From the NCBI RefSeq assembly GCF_000720455.1, contig NZ_JOAK01000021.1:41807-105806 (forward strand): a DNA stretch of 64,000 nt. The letters run 5' to 3'. Shown in pieces: positions 33,812-42,162 of the stretch. The DNA comes from Streptomyces virginiae (GTDB lineage: Bacteria > Actinomycetota > Actinomycetes > Streptomycetales > Streptomycetaceae). The notes beneath the pieces were generated by a model. It was not told the origin of the DNA, did no database searches, and saw nothing but the letters and a program-made list of their open reading frames with translations. The first letter of the stretch is position 1; the number at the start of each line of letters is the position of its first letter. The position numbers were made by a program, and so were the translations under genes.

Positions 33812-34004
33812 TTGCGTCCCCCAACCTACCGCATCCGGGCGAGTGCACGGAGTGCTCACGCTTTGCAGCGGCTGGCGAGGTCCAACGACAGGTGAGTGTA
33901 CGTGAACTGGACCGTGACGTCGAACAGCACCCGGCCTGACATGCTCCAGTCCGTTGACTGAAACGGTGTGCGGCGCCTCTTCGCGGTCTGGGACGATTGC
34001 CCGT

Positions 34005-35231
34005 ATGACCTCTGCAACGCCTTCCTCCGAGCGCCGGGTGTCCGCCCGTATCGGCGCCATTTCCGAGTCCGCCACCCTCGCCGTGGACGCCAAGGCCAAG
34101 GCCCTCAAGGCCGCCGGACGCCCGGTGATCGGCTTCGGCGCGGGCGAGCCCGACTTCCCGACCCCGGACTACATCGTCGAGGCCGCGGTCGAGGCCTGCC
34201 GAAACCCCAAGTACCACCGCTACACGCCGGCCGGCGGTCTGCCGGAGCTGAAGGCCGCCATCGCCGCCAAGACGCTGCGCGACTCCGGTTACGAGGTCGA
34301 GGCGTCGCAGGTCCTGGTGACCAACGGCGGCAAGCAGGCGATCTACGAGGCCTTCGCGGCCGTCCTGGACCCGGGTGACGAGGTCATCGTCCCGGCTCCG
34401 TACTGGACCACCTACCCGGAGTCGATCCGTCTCGCCGGCGGTGTCCCGGTCGAGGTCGTCGCCGACGAGACCACCGGCTACCGGGTCTCGGTCGACCAGC
34501 TGGAGGCCGCGCGCACCGAGCGCACGAAGGTCGTCCTGTTCGTCTCCCCGTCCAACCCGACCGGTTCGGTCTACAGCGAGGCCGACGCGAAGGCGATCGG
34601 CGAGTGGGCCGCCGAGCACGGCCTGTGGGTGCTGACGGACGAGATCTACGAGCACCTGGTCTACGGCGACGCGAAGTTCACCTCGCTGCCGGTCCTGGTC
34701 CCGGCCCTGCGCGACAAGTGCATCATCGTGAACGGCGTCGCCAAGACGTACGCGATGACCGGCTGGCGCGTGGGCTGGGTCATCGCCCCGCAGGACGTCA
34801 TCAAGGCGGCGACGAACCTGCAGTCGCACGCCACCTCCAACGTCTCCAACGTGGCCCAGGTCGCCGCGCTGGCCGCCGTCTCGGGCAACCTGGACGCGGT
34901 CGCCGAGATGCGCAAGGCCTTCGACCGCCGCCGCCAGACGATGGTCAGGATGCTGAACGAGATCGACGGCGTCTTCTGCCCGACCCCCGAGGGCGCGTTC
35001 TACGCGTACCCGTCGGTCAAGGAGCTCCTCGGCAAGGAGATCCGCGGCAAGCGCCCGCAGACCTCCGTCGAGCTGGCCGCCCTGATCCTGGACGAGGCCG
35101 AGGTCGCGGTCGTCCCGGGCGAGGCCTTCGGCACCCCGGGCTACCTGCGCCTCTCGTACGCCCTGGGCGACGAGGACCTGGTCGAGGGCGTGTCCCGCAT
35201 CCAGAAGCTCCTGGCCGAGGCCAAGGCCTGA
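34005..35231 (+). CDS. Pyridoxal-phosphate aminotransferase, aspartate aminotransferase type
   Basis: Class I aminotransferase, likely interconverting aspartate and oxaloacetate. 408 residues from the ATG at 34005. SPSNPTG is at 181-187, Asp212 binds the cofactor pyridine nitrogen and Lys247 in [16 protein letters not shown] forms the Schiff base. The sequence is of the Ib type found in many bacteria. It runs divergently from tRNA-Trp and is followed by a strong terminator, so it is monocistronic. The substrate is a family-level assignment. Confidence 0.92.
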   Translation: MTSATPSSERRVSARIGAISESATLAVDAKAKALKAAGRPVIGFGAGEPDFPTPDYIVEAAVEACRNPKYHRYTPAGGLPELKAAIAAKTLRDSGYEVEASQVLVTNGGKQAIYEAFAAVLDPGDEVIVPAPYWTTYPESIRLAGGVPVEVVADETTGYRVSVDQLEAARTERTKVVLFVSPSNPTGSVYSEADAKAIGEWAAEHGLWVLTDEIYEHLVYGDAKFTSLPVLVPALRDKCIIVNGVAKTYAMTGWRVGWVIAPQDVIKAATNLQSHATSNVSNVAQVAALAAVSGNLDAVAEMRKAFDRRRQTMVRMLNEIDGVFCPTPEGAFYAYPSVKELLGKEIRGKRPQTSVELAALILDEAEVAVVPGEAFGTPGYLRLSYALGDEDLVEGVSRIQKLLAEAKA

Positions 35232-35253
35232 CGCGGCCCGCAGCCATGACCTG

Positions 35254-35283
35254 AGCGGCGGCACCCCTGAGGGTGCCGCCGCT
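35254..35283 (+). terminator. Strong intrinsic terminator after the aminotransferase
   Basis: A perfect 13-bp stem (35254-35266 with 35271-35283), CTGA loop, followed by TTTTT. The most canonical terminator of the window. Confidence 0.95.
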
Positions 35284-35434
35284 TTTTCGGCCCCGCCGGC
35301 GTGTGAGGCGCGGGGTCCGGGCAGCGCCCGGCAGGCCCCGGCGCAGCGGATCCGCACCCGCTCACGCGTTCGCGCAAGCCCCCGATCGGTAAAACCCCCT
35401 CCCGCCGAGCGCAGCGGTACGGCAGGATCACCAG

Positions 35435-36454
35435 ATGGAGCACGCACGCGATCTCACGCTTCTGCCGAAGGCCCACCTCCACCTGCACTTCACCGGGTCG
35501 ATGCGACCATCGACCCTCCTGGAGCTCGCCGACAAGTACGGCGTGCGGCTGCCCGACGCCCTGACCGCCGGGGAACCTCCCAAGCTGCGCGCCACCGACG
35601 AGCGCGGCTGGTTCCGCTTCCAGCGGCTCTACGACGCCGCCCGTTCCTGCCTGCGCGAGCCGGAGGACATCCGGCGCCTGGTCCGCGAGGCCGCCGAGGA
35701 GGACGTCCGGGACGGCAGCGGCTGGCTGGAGATCCAGGTGGATCCGACCTCCTACGCCCCGCTGCTCGGCGGGATGATCCCGGCCGTCGAGATCATCCTC
35801 GACGCCGTCGACGCCGCCTCCCGCGAGACCGGCCTCGGCATGCGGGTCCTGATCGCCGCCAACCGCATGAAGCACCCCCTCGACGCCCGGACCCTGGCCC
35901 GCCTCGCCGTGCGCTACGCCGACCGCGGCGTCGTCGGTTTCGGCCTCTCCAACGACGAGCGCCGCGGCATGGCCCGCGACTTCGACCGGGCCTTCGCGAT
36001 CGCCCGCGACGGCGGCCTCCTGGCGGCCCCGCACGGCGGCGAGCTGACCGGCCCGTCCTCGGTCCGCGACTGCCTCGACGACCTGCACGCCGCCCGGATC
36101 GGGCACGGCGTACGGGCCGCGGAGGACCCCCGGCTGCTGAAGCGGCTCGCGGACCGGCAGATCACCTGCGAGGTCTGCCCCGCTTCGAACGTCGCCCTCG
36201 GCGTGTACGAGCGGCCCGAGGACGTCCCGCTGCGCACGCTGTTCGAGGCCGGGGTGCCGATGGCGCTGGGCGCGGACGACCCGTTGCTGTTCGGGTCCCG
36301 GCTGGCGGCGCAGTACGAGATCGCCCGCCGCCACCACGGCTTCACGGACGCGGAGCTCGCCGAGCTGGCCCGCCAGTCGGTGCGCGGCAGCGCCGCGCCG
36401 GACGGGGTGCAGGCCAAGCTGCTGGCCGGGATCGACCACTGGCTCACCGGGTGA
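35435..36454 (+). CDS. Adenosine deaminase-family protein with altered motif
   Basis: 339 residues of the adenosine/AMP deaminase family. The N-terminal motif reads KAHLHLHFTGSM: the two zinc-binding His (16 and 18) are kept, but the acidic residue normally two after the second His is Thr20. Later motifs are present: HGGELTG (His and catalytic Glu), EVCPASN, and GADDPLLFG (the Asp pair). The enzyme should therefore be active but may prefer a substrate other than adenosine. Its 3' end overlaps a minus-strand gene by 11 bp. Confidence 0.85.
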   Translation: MEHARDLTLLPKAHLHLHFTGSMRPSTLLELADKYGVRLPDALTAGEPPKLRATDERGWFRFQRLYDAARSCLREPEDIRRLVREAAEEDVRDGSGWLEIQVDPTSYAPLLGGMIPAVEIILDAVDAASRETGLGMRVLIAANRMKHPLDARTLARLAVRYADRGVVGFGLSNDERRGMARDFDRAFAIARDGGLLAAPHGGELTGPSSVRDCLDDLHAARIGHGVRAAEDPRLLKRLADRQITCEVCPASNVALGVYERPEDVPLRTLFEAGVPMALGADDPLLFGSRLAAQYEIARRHHGFTDAELAELARQSVRGSAAPDGVQAKLLAGIDHWLTG

Positions 36455-36860
36455 GCCGCAGGTCCCCCTCGTAGCAGTCGGCGCGCACCCGGCGGCCGTC
36501 CGGGAAGCCGATCTCCAGGTGGGTGCGGCCCTGTTCGGGCAGCGCGAACTCGGCGACCGAGGAGACGGTCTCGCCCAGGTGCCGCAGGAAGGGGTGGTCG
36601 CCGAGGTCCTCGCCGACCTCGATGCGGCCCCACTCCCCCATGTCGTACGGCGCGTGGGGCGGGGCGGACTCGACGATGAGGCACTGGTCGGACCCGGTGG
36701 TGATCCGGATGGAGTCGCCGACGCTGTCGATCAGCCAGACGTCGAGGGGGGACTCGGAGCGTTCGCCGTCACTGACGTGCCAGGACGCGACGACCCTGCT
36801 GAGCGTGCGACCCACGAGCCGAGTGGGGTCCGTACCGGCCCCGTGACGGGGACAGAGCAT
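36444..36860 (-). CDS. Conserved hypothetical protein
   Basis: 138 residues with no signal peptide or membrane segment; alternating beta-like stretches with WLIDSVGDSIRITTGSDQCLIV and LEIGFPDGRRVRADCYEGDLRL. I do not recognise a named domain. It starts 16 bp after the murB stop on the same strand, so it is probably cotranscribed with murB, and it converges on the deaminase gene. The start is uncertain by a few codons. Confidence 0.6.
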   Translation of the reverse strand: MLCPRHGAGTDPTRLVGRTLSRVVASWHVSDGERSESPLDVWLIDSVGDSIRITTGSDQCLIVESAPPHAPYDMGEWGRIEVGEDLGDHPFLRHLGETVSSVAEFALPEQGRTHLEIGFPDGRRVRADCYEGDLRLTR

Positions 36861-36876
36861 GGGCGGCCGGGGCTCC

Positions 36877-37932
36877 TCAGATGCTGACGCCGACCGTCAC
36901 CGGCTCGTTGACGAGGGTGACGCCGAAGGCCGCGTGGACGCCCGCGACGACCTCGCGGGCCAGGGTGAGGAGGTCCTCGGTGGTGGCCTCGCCGCGGTTG
37001 GTGAGGGCGAGGGTGTGCTTGGTGGAGATGCGCGCGGGCCCGGTGCCGTAGCCCTTGGTGAAGCCGGCCTTGTCGATCAGCCAGGCCGCGCTGGTCTTCG
37101 TACGGCCCTCGCCGGCGGGGTAGGCGGGCGGGGCGGTGTCGGGGCCGAGGCGGTCCTGGACGCGGGCGAGGAAGGCGGCGTAGGCCTCGTCGGTCAGGAT
37201 CGGGTTGTGGAAGAAGGAGCCGGCCGACCAGGTGTCGTGGTCGGCGGGGTCGAGGACCATCCCCTTGCCGGCGCGCAGCCGCAGGACGGTCTCGCGGGCG
37301 GTGGCGGCGGGGACCCGGTCGCCCGCCCCGACGCCGAGGGCGCGGGCGGTCTCGGGGTACTTGATCGGCGCCGAGAGCCCGCCGGCGTCCTCCAGTGCGA
37401 AGCGCACGCGCAGGACGACGTAGCGGTCGGGCTGGTCCTTGAAGGTGCTGTGGCGGTACCGGAAGGCGCACTCGGCGGCGGTCAGCGTGACCGTTTCGCC
37501 GGTGGTGCGGTCGTAGGCGACGACCTCGGTGATGGTGTCGCAGACCTCCTGGCCGTACGCCCCGACGTTCTGGATCGGGGTGGCGCCGGCGGAGCCGGGG
37601 ATGCCGGCGAGGCACTCGATGCCGGCGAGGCCGGCCTCGACGGTGCGGGCGACGGCGTCGCTCCAGTTCTCGCCGGCGGCGAGTTCCAGGGTGGTGCCGT
37701 CGAGGGTGAAGCCGGTCGTCGCGATGCGCAGGGCGGTTCCGTCGAAGCCCTGGTCGCCGATGACCAGGTTGCTGCCGCCGCCGATGATCAGGAGCGGGGT
37801 GCCGCTCTCGTCCGCGGCGCGCACGGTGGCGACGACCTCGGCGTCGGTGGTCGCGGTGACCAGACGGGCGGCGGGACCACCGAGACGGAAGGTGGTCAGC
37901 GGGGCGAGGGGGGCTTCGTGGAGTTCCTGCAC
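36877..37932 (-). CDS. murB: UDP-N-acetylenolpyruvoylglucosamine reductase
   Basis: Second committed step of peptidoglycan synthesis: NADPH-dependent, FAD-containing reduction giving UDP-MurNAc. 351 residues from the GTG at 37932. The FAD domain has LIIGGGSNLVI near residue 50, then the GIPGSAGATPIQNVGAYGQE segment, and the catalytic Ser lies in SAGSFFHNP. No ribosome site precedes the start. TACTCT at 37940-37945 lies 7 nt upstream, so a leaderless mRNA is likely. Confidence 0.95.
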   Translation of the reverse strand: MQELHEAPLAPLTTFRLGGPAARLVTATTDAEVVATVRAADESGTPLLIIGGGSNLVIGDQGFDGTALRIATTGFTLDGTTLELAAGENWSDAVARTVEAGLAGIECLAGIPGSAGATPIQNVGAYGQEVCDTITEVVAYDRTTGETVTLTAAECAFRYRHSTFKDQPDRYVVLRVRFALEDAGGLSAPIKYPETARALGVGAGDRVPAATARETVLRLRAGKGMVLDPADHDTWSAGSFFHNPILTDEAYAAFLARVQDRLGPDTAPPAYPAGEGRTKTSAAWLIDKAGFTKGYGTGPARISTKHTLALTNRGEATTEDLLTLAREVVAGVHAAFGVTLVNEPVTVGVSI

Positions 37933-37939
37933 GTGGACA

Positions 37940-37945
37940 AGAGTA
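37940..37945 (-). promoter_or_regulatory. -10 element of the murB promoter
   Basis: TACTCT on the minus strand, 7 nt before the murB GTG, which has no Shine-Dalgarno sequence. The upstream part of the promoter would overlap the terminator stem at 37947-37983. No clear -35. Confidence 0.45.
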
Positions 37946-37946
37946 C

Positions 37947-37983
37947 GGTCCGTGCCCCTCGCATCCCTGCGGGGCCACGGACC
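37947..37983 (-). terminator. Terminator between the monooxygenase-like gene and murB
   Basis: A 12-bp stem with one mismatch (37947-37958 with 37972-37983) and a 13-nt loop, 29 bp past the stop of the upstream gene and immediately before the murB -10. Confidence 0.6.
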
Positions 37984-38012
37984 GTCCTCGTTCGTCCCCC
38001 GTACCGGCGGGG

Positions 38013-38411
38013 TCAGCGGTTCGCCTCCTGCTCGGCGAGGCGGCGTTCGGCCTCGGCCCAGGTGAGCGGCAGCTCGGCGGCCGGCACGGTCCAGTAGGTG
38101 AAGACGGATTCCTTCATGTACGCGCTCGCGGCGCGGGCGCTGGTGCGGTGGGGCTCGCTGCGGGCGAAGCGGTAGAGGGCGTCGCGGTCCTCCCATGCGG
38201 AGAGGGTGAGGAAGGTGCGGCTGAGGACGCGGGCCCGGAGGGCGACGCCGTGGGCGCCGGGGGCCTTGCGCATCTGGCGGATGATGCCGGGCGCTTTGAG
38301 GAAGAACCTGAGGGCGCCGGTGAGGGTGGCGGTCTCGAAGCGGGAGGCCATGACGTAGACCTCTGCGCCGGGGTCGGCCGGGGTGGGCGTGGACCAGGGG
38401 ATGTCGGGCAT
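38013..38411 (-). CDS. Small protein, antibiotic-biosynthesis-monooxygenase/DUF3291-like
   Basis: 132 residues, cytoplasmic. The pattern (VYVMASRFETATLTGALRFF, then LRARVLSRTFLTLSAWEDRD, then YMKESVFTYWTV) fits a dimeric ferredoxin-like ABM fold as in DUF3291 proteins. Such proteins vary in function, so no reaction is assigned. It lies 84 bp after the MFS gene on the same strand and may be part of its transcript. Confidence 0.55.
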   Translation of the reverse strand: MPDIPWSTPTPADPGAEVYVMASRFETATLTGALRFFLKAPGIIRQMRKAPGAHGVALRARVLSRTFLTLSAWEDRDALYRFARSEPHRTSARAASAYMKESVFTYWTVPAAELPLTWAEAERRLAEQEANR

Positions 38412-38495
38412 GACGTGCTCTCCTTGCGCTCCTGGGTACGGATCCGGTCGGTCGTGCGGGGCGGCGGGTACGGGGCTGCGCGCTCGGCGGCCGGG

Positions 38496-39944
38496 TCAGC
38501 CGGCGGCCGGGACCTTCTCCGGGGCGGCGGCGGTCCGGCCCGCGGGGACCGGGGCGGTCTTGGACCTGCGGGGCACCAGGAGGGCCAGCGCGGCGGCGAG
38601 GGCGACCGCTGCGGCGCCGATCCACAGGGCGGGGACGGTGCCGTCGGTGAAGGCCTGCGGGGACTCGTATCCGCCCTGGGCGGAGAAGACGGAGGCCAGG
38701 ACGGCGACACCGAGGGCTCCGCCGAGCTCGCGCAGGGCGTTGTTCGCGCCGGAGGCCCTGCCCTGGTCGGCGGGGCGCACGGTGGACATCAGGACGTTGG
38801 CCGCCGGGGCGAAGTAGAGGGCCATGCCGATCCCGCTGAGGACCAGGGGCGGCAGCTGAGCGGCGTAGGAGACGTCCGTGCTGAGGATCGCGGCGAACCA
38901 GCCGAGGCCGAGCGCCTGGAACGCCAGCCCGGCGGCGACCACGGGGCGGCCGCCGATGCGGTCGGAGAGGATCCCGGCGAGCGGGGCCACGATCATCGGC
39001 ATGCCGGTCCAGGGGAGCATGCGCAGGCCCGCTTCGGTGGGCGAGTAGCCGGCGACGCCCTGGAGGAACTGGCTGAGCAGGAAGATCGAGCCGAACATGC
39101 CGAGGAACATCAGCAGGCTGGCCAGGTTGATCCCCAGGAAGCCGCGGTCACGGAAGAGCCGCATGGGGAGCATGGGGTTGGCGTGGGTGGCACCGTGGTG
39201 GACGAAGCCCGCGACGAGGGCGGAGCCGAGGATCAGGCCGGTGAGGACGGGTGCGCTGGTCCAGCCCTCGGCGTTGGCGTTGACCAGGGCGTAGACGATG
39301 CCGAAGAGGCCGCCGCTGATGAGCAGGGTGCCGGGGATGTCGAGGCGGGCGCCCGGGGCGGTGGACTCGGCGAGGCGCAGGCGGGCGAGCGGGATCAGCG
39401 CCAGGCCTGTCGGCACGTTGAGCCAGAAGATCCACTGCCAGGAGATGTGCTCGGTGAGGCTGCCGCCGATGAGGGGGCCGCTGGCGACGGCGAGGCCGGT
39501 GACGGCGCCGTAGATGCCGAGGGCCATGCCGCGTCGGGCGGCCGGGACGGCGGCGGTGAGGAGGGTCAGGGTGAGCGGCATCATGACGGCGGCTCCGACG
39601 CCCTGCACGGCGCGGGCGGCGATGAGCGCGTCGATCCCGGGCGAGAGGGCGGCCGCGGCGGAGGCGCCGGTGAAGACGGCGAGGCCGGCGATGAACAGCC
39701 GGCGGCGGCCGAAGCGGTCACCCAGGGCCGCGCCGAACATGAGGAGGACGGCGAAGGTGAGCGTGTAGGCGTTCACCGTCCACTCCAGGTCCTCCAGCCC
39801 GCCGCCGAGGTCCTCGCGGATGGCCGGGAGGGCGGTGGTCACGACGAGGTTGTCGAGTGCGGCCATGAAGCTGGCGACGCCGGTGAGGACGAGGGCCCAG
39901 ACGGCGGGCCCTCGGAGCTTGGTGCCGGAGTCCTGCGTGTGCAT
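38496..39944 (-). CDS. MFS drug/proton antiporter, DHA2 (EmrB/QacA) type
   Basis: 482 residues with about 14 hydrophobic helices, the DHA2 count. The N-terminal region contains the motif ALDNLVVTTALPAI and, after helix 2, GALGDRFGRRRLF (MFS motif A). The protein ends in a short charged tail. It would export hydrophobic compounds in exchange for protons. ATG at 39944 follows GGGGG. A GTTAGT-N8-ACTAAC operator lies 14 bp upstream of the start, and the same operator lies in the promoter of the TetR gene next to it, which should repress it. Confidence 0.9.
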   Translation of the reverse strand: MHTQDSGTKLRGPAVWALVLTGVASFMAALDNLVVTTALPAIREDLGGGLEDLEWTVNAYTLTFAVLLMFGAALGDRFGRRRLFIAGLAVFTGASAAAALSPGIDALIAARAVQGVGAAVMMPLTLTLLTAAVPAARRGMALGIYGAVTGLAVASGPLIGGSLTEHISWQWIFWLNVPTGLALIPLARLRLAESTAPGARLDIPGTLLISGGLFGIVYALVNANAEGWTSAPVLTGLILGSALVAGFVHHGATHANPMLPMRLFRDRGFLGINLASLLMFLGMFGSIFLLSQFLQGVAGYSPTEAGLRMLPWTGMPMIVAPLAGILSDRIGGRPVVAAGLAFQALGLGWFAAILSTDVSYAAQLPPLVLSGIGMALYFAPAANVLMSTVRPADQGRASGANNALRELGGALGVAVLASVFSAQGGYESPQAFTDGTVPALWIGAAAVALAAALALLVPRRSKTAPVPAGRTAAAPEKVPAAG

Positions 39945-39957
39945 GATTCCCCCAGTT

Positions 39958-39977
39958 GTTAGTTATTGCTGACTAAC
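39958..39977 (-). promoter_or_regulatory. TetR-type operator in front of the MFS gene
   Basis: GTTAGT, 8 bp, ACTAAC (20 bp). It has the same half sites and spacing as the operator at 40597-40616. It lies between the TetR stop and the MFS start. Confidence 0.75.
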
Positions 39978-40018
39978 TTCCGCGGCCATGGAAGAGCGCG
40001 CGAGCGGATCGCGCGCGT

Positions 40019-40588
40019 TCACTTCTCCAGGCGGCCGGTGATGCGCGCCGACGGGTAGAACCCTTCCCAGACCCGGTGGTCGAACGGGAAGCCCATGGCG
40101 GCCAGGACGTTGATCAGCATCCCGTAGGCCATGAAGGTCGTGGTCTCGTTCGGGTCCGCCCCCAGCGGCAGGTGGGCGGTGTCCCACAGCTCCATCCAGC
40201 CGGCCCGGACGACCTCGCCGAATTCGTGGTCGCCGGCCGCCTCGGCCGCCGCCACGGCGACGTACATCTGGAGCTGCATCTGGAGCTTGTCGGGGTCCTC
40301 GGTGATCAGCCGGGTGTAGGCGTTGGCGATGGCGTGCTGGGCCTCCTCGCCGTGCAGTCCTTCGACGGCGGAGGCGAAGAGTTCCCGGGTCTCCTTCAGG
40401 CAGCGCTCGGACGCGGCCAGGAAGATGGCCTGCTTGTTGGGGAAGAGCCGGAAGAGATACGGCTGCGAGACACCCACCCGCTTGGCGATCGCCTCGGTGG
40501 AGGTCCCGTGGTATCCACCCCGGGCGAACTCGTGCATCGCCGCGCGAACGACGCTCTCGCGTCGCTCGTCCGCGCTCATCCTTGCCAT
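40019..40588 (-). CDS. TetR-family repressor
   Basis: 189 residues. The N-terminal helix-turn-helix is TSTEAIAKRVGVSQPYLFRLFPNKQAIF (about 29-56, in pieces recognisable as TetR). The C-terminal ligand/dimer domain is all-helical. There is no Shine-Dalgarno before the ATG at 40588; a promoter with -10 6 nt upstream indicates a leaderless mRNA. The operator inside that promoter implies autorepression, and the identical site before the MFS gene implies joint control. Inducer unknown, presumably an MFS substrate. Confidence 0.92.
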   Translation of the reverse strand: MARMSADERRESVVRAAMHEFARGGYHGTSTEAIAKRVGVSQPYLFRLFPNKQAIFLAASERCLKETRELFASAVEGLHGEEAQHAIANAYTRLITEDPDKLQMQLQMYVAVAAAEAAGDHEFGEVVRAGWMELWDTAHLPLGADPNETTTFMAYGMLINVLAAMGFPFDHRVWEGFYPSARITGRLEK

Positions 40589-40590
40589 GC

Positions 40591-40624
40591 GACGAAGTTA
40601 GTGCTCAATCACTAACTTCGTCAA
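40591..40624 (-). promoter_or_regulatory. tetR promoter overlapping a large palindromic operator
   Basis: On the minus strand, -35 TTGACG (40619-40624), an 18-bp spacer and -10 TAACTT (40595-40600), 6 nt before the ATG. The whole element is a palindrome with perfect 13-bp arms (40591-40603 with 40610-40622) around ctcaat; its core is GTTAGT-N8-ACTAAC (40597-40616). A bound repressor would cover the entire promoter. Confidence 0.85.
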
Positions 40625-40702
40625 GAGGGGTCCTGGGCGGCGTTGAAGGGGCGGACCCGGGGCCGGGGCGTGAGGGGACGGGCACCCCGCCCCCTCACGC
40701 GC

Positions 40703-40769
40703 TCAGGCCCTCAGACCCTTCGCCCTGTGGACCCTCAGACCCTCAGACCCTCAGGCCCTTGGACCCTCA
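40703..40769. repeat. 8-bp tandem repeat array
   Basis: About eight imperfect copies of TCAGRCCC (variants TTCGCCC and TTGGACCC), ending at and including the stop codon of the MaoC gene. On the minus strand it reads TGAGGGTC repeated. No function is evident. Confidence 0.8.
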
Positions 40770-41195
40770 GGCGAGCGCGACCACCGCGCGGGACATGCCG
40801 AGGACCTTCTGGCCCGCGCTCATGGCGGTCAGGTCGACCCGCACCCGGTTGTCGTCCAGCTTCGCCGCGACCTTGGCGGTGACCTCGATCAGGCCGCCCT
40901 GCTCGTCGTTCGGGACGACGACGGGCTTGGTGAAGCGCACGCCGTACTCGACCACCGCGCCCGGGTCGCCCACCCAGTCGGTGACGACGCGGATCGCCTC
41001 GGCCATGGTGAACATGCCGTGCGCGATCACGTCCGGCAGCCCGACCTCCTTGGCGAACTTCTCGTTCCAGTGGATCGGGTTGAAGTCGCCGGAGGCGCCG
41101 GCGTACTGGACGAGCGAGGCGCGGGTCACGGGGAAGGACGCCGCGGGCAGCTCGGTGCCGACCTCGACGTCGGCGTACTTGATCTGCGCTGCCAT
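40767..41195 (-). CDS. MaoC-family (3R)-hydroxyacyl dehydratase, catalytic HadB-like subunit
   Basis: 142 residues with a single hot-dog domain. The hydratase-2 motif GDFNPIHWNEKFA supplies Asp37 and His42, the catalytic pair, and HGMFTMA follows. It is the active partner of the gene immediately upstream (1-bp gap). The pair corresponds to mycobacterial HadA-HadB of the FAS-II elongation cycle, which lie in the same rpmG neighbourhood there. The exact substrate in Streptomyces is inferred. Confidence 0.88.
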   Translation of the reverse strand: MAAQIKYADVEVGTELPAASFPVTRASLVQYAGASGDFNPIHWNEKFAKEVGLPDVIAHGMFTMAEAIRVVTDWVGDPGAVVEYGVRFTKPVVVPNDEQGGLIEVTAKVAAKLDDNRVRVDLTAMSAGQKVLGMSRAVVALA

Positions 41196-41196
41196 G

Positions 41197-41649
41197 TCAG
41201 GCCTCCTCGGGGGCGCGGGAGACGAGCTTCGTCCACGCCGTCACCACGTGCTCGCCGGTCTCGTCGTGGACCTCGCCGCGGACGTCGATGATGTCGTTGC
41301 CCGCGAGCGACTTCACGGCCTCGATGGTGGAGGTGACCGACAGGCGGTCACCGGCACGCACCGGGCGGGAGTACGCGAACTTCTGGTCGCCGTGCACGAC
41401 GCGGGTGTAGTCCAGGCCCAGCTGCGGGTCCTGGACGACCTCGCCGGCCGCCTTGAATGTGATGGCGAACACGAAAGTCGGCGGAGCGATCACATCCGAG
41501 TGGCCGTAGGCCTTCGCCGCTTCGGGGTCGGTGTAGACGGGATTGGCGTCACCCACCGCGACCGCGAATTCGCGGATCTTCTCCCGGCCGACCTCGTACG
41601 GATCGGTGGGCGGGTAGCTCCGCCCCACGAAGGACTGGTCGAGAGCCAT
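41197..41649 (-). CDS. MaoC-family dehydratase, HadA-like subunit
   Basis: 150 residues, hot-dog fold (MaoC N-terminal type). Where the catalytic subunit has Asp-x4-His, this protein has GDANPVYTD with Tyr in place of His, as expected for the non-catalytic, substrate-binding partner. AGGAGG precedes the ATG by 10 nt. The operon rpmG-hadA-hadB seems likely, although a hairpin lies between rpmG and hadA. Confidence 0.85.
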   Translation of the reverse strand: MALDQSFVGRSYPPTDPYEVGREKIREFAVAVGDANPVYTDPEAAKAYGHSDVIAPPTFVFAITFKAAGEVVQDPQLGLDYTRVVHGDQKFAYSRPVRAGDRLSVTSTIEAVKSLAGNDIIDVRGEVHDETGEHVVTAWTKLVSRAPEEA

Positions 41650-41725
41650 GACTCACTACCTCCTGTTGAAGGGACACGAAACACACAAGGACAAAGACTG
41701 GAGAGATCGGGCGTGAAAACGACAC

Positions 41726-41755
41726 GAGGCCGCCCCCAATGAAGGGGACGACCTC
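41726..41755 (-). terminator. Terminator after rpmG
   Basis: A 12-bp stem with two mismatched or G-U positions (41726-41737 with 41744-41755) and a 6-nt loop, 33 bp past the rpmG stop. Partial termination would leave hadAB at a lower level. Confidence 0.65.
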
Positions 41756-41788
41756 ATGACGGTGCCTGTATTCGAGACTTCGCTGGGG

Positions 41789-41953
41789 TCAGCGGGTCTC
41801 GCGGTGCGCGGTGTGCGAGTTGCAGCGCGGGCAGTGCTTCTTCATCTCCATGCGGTCCGGGTTGTTACGCCGGTTCTTCTTGGTGATGTAGTTCCGCTCC
41901 TTGCACTCCACGCAGGCCAGCGTGATCTTCGGGCGGACGTCGGTGGCAGCCAC
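41789..41953 (-). CDS. rpmG: 50S ribosomal protein L33, zinc-binding form
   Basis: 54 residues from the GTG at 41953, with AAGGAG 8 nt upstream. It reads [17 protein letters not shown] and onward, ending HTAHRETR. Two Cys pairs (Cys14/Cys17 and Cys41/Cys44) form a zinc ribbon, so this is the C+ type; streptomycetes usually also keep a Cys-free copy under Zur control. It follows tRNA-Thr and tRNA-Met on the same strand. Confidence 0.96.
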   Translation of the reverse strand: MAATDVRPKITLACVECKERNYITKKNRRNNPDRMEMKKHCPRCNSHTAHRETR

Positions 41954-42041
41954 GTGAGTGCTCCTTGACGGACTATGGGACGGATGAACGCATAAAAGAG
42001 TAGCCGATCGGGAGACCGACCCCGCAATCGGCTACTGTGGG

Positions 42042-42114
42042 TAGCGGCGACCGGACTTGAACCGGTGACACAGCGATTATGAGCCGCTTGCTCTACCGAC
42101 TGAGCTACGCCGCT
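42042..42114 (-). tRNA. tRNA-Met (CAT), elongator
   Basis: 73 nt with acceptor AGCGGCG paired to CGCCGCT, discriminator A, D-arm GTAGCTCAGTCGGTAGAGC, anticodon loop CTCATAA, T-arm GGTTCAAGTCC. The first acceptor pair is A-T; initiator tRNAs lack this pair, so it is the elongator. It lies 88 bp before rpmG. Confidence 0.95.
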
Positions 42115-42162
42115 TTGATGTGATCAGCTCCCCACCCGAGGGTGGGGAACCTCTCTCACCAG

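Noticed and set aside
40703..40769. Candidate CRISPR-like repeat
   Set aside because: Units are 8 bp with no spacers and no cas genes nearby.
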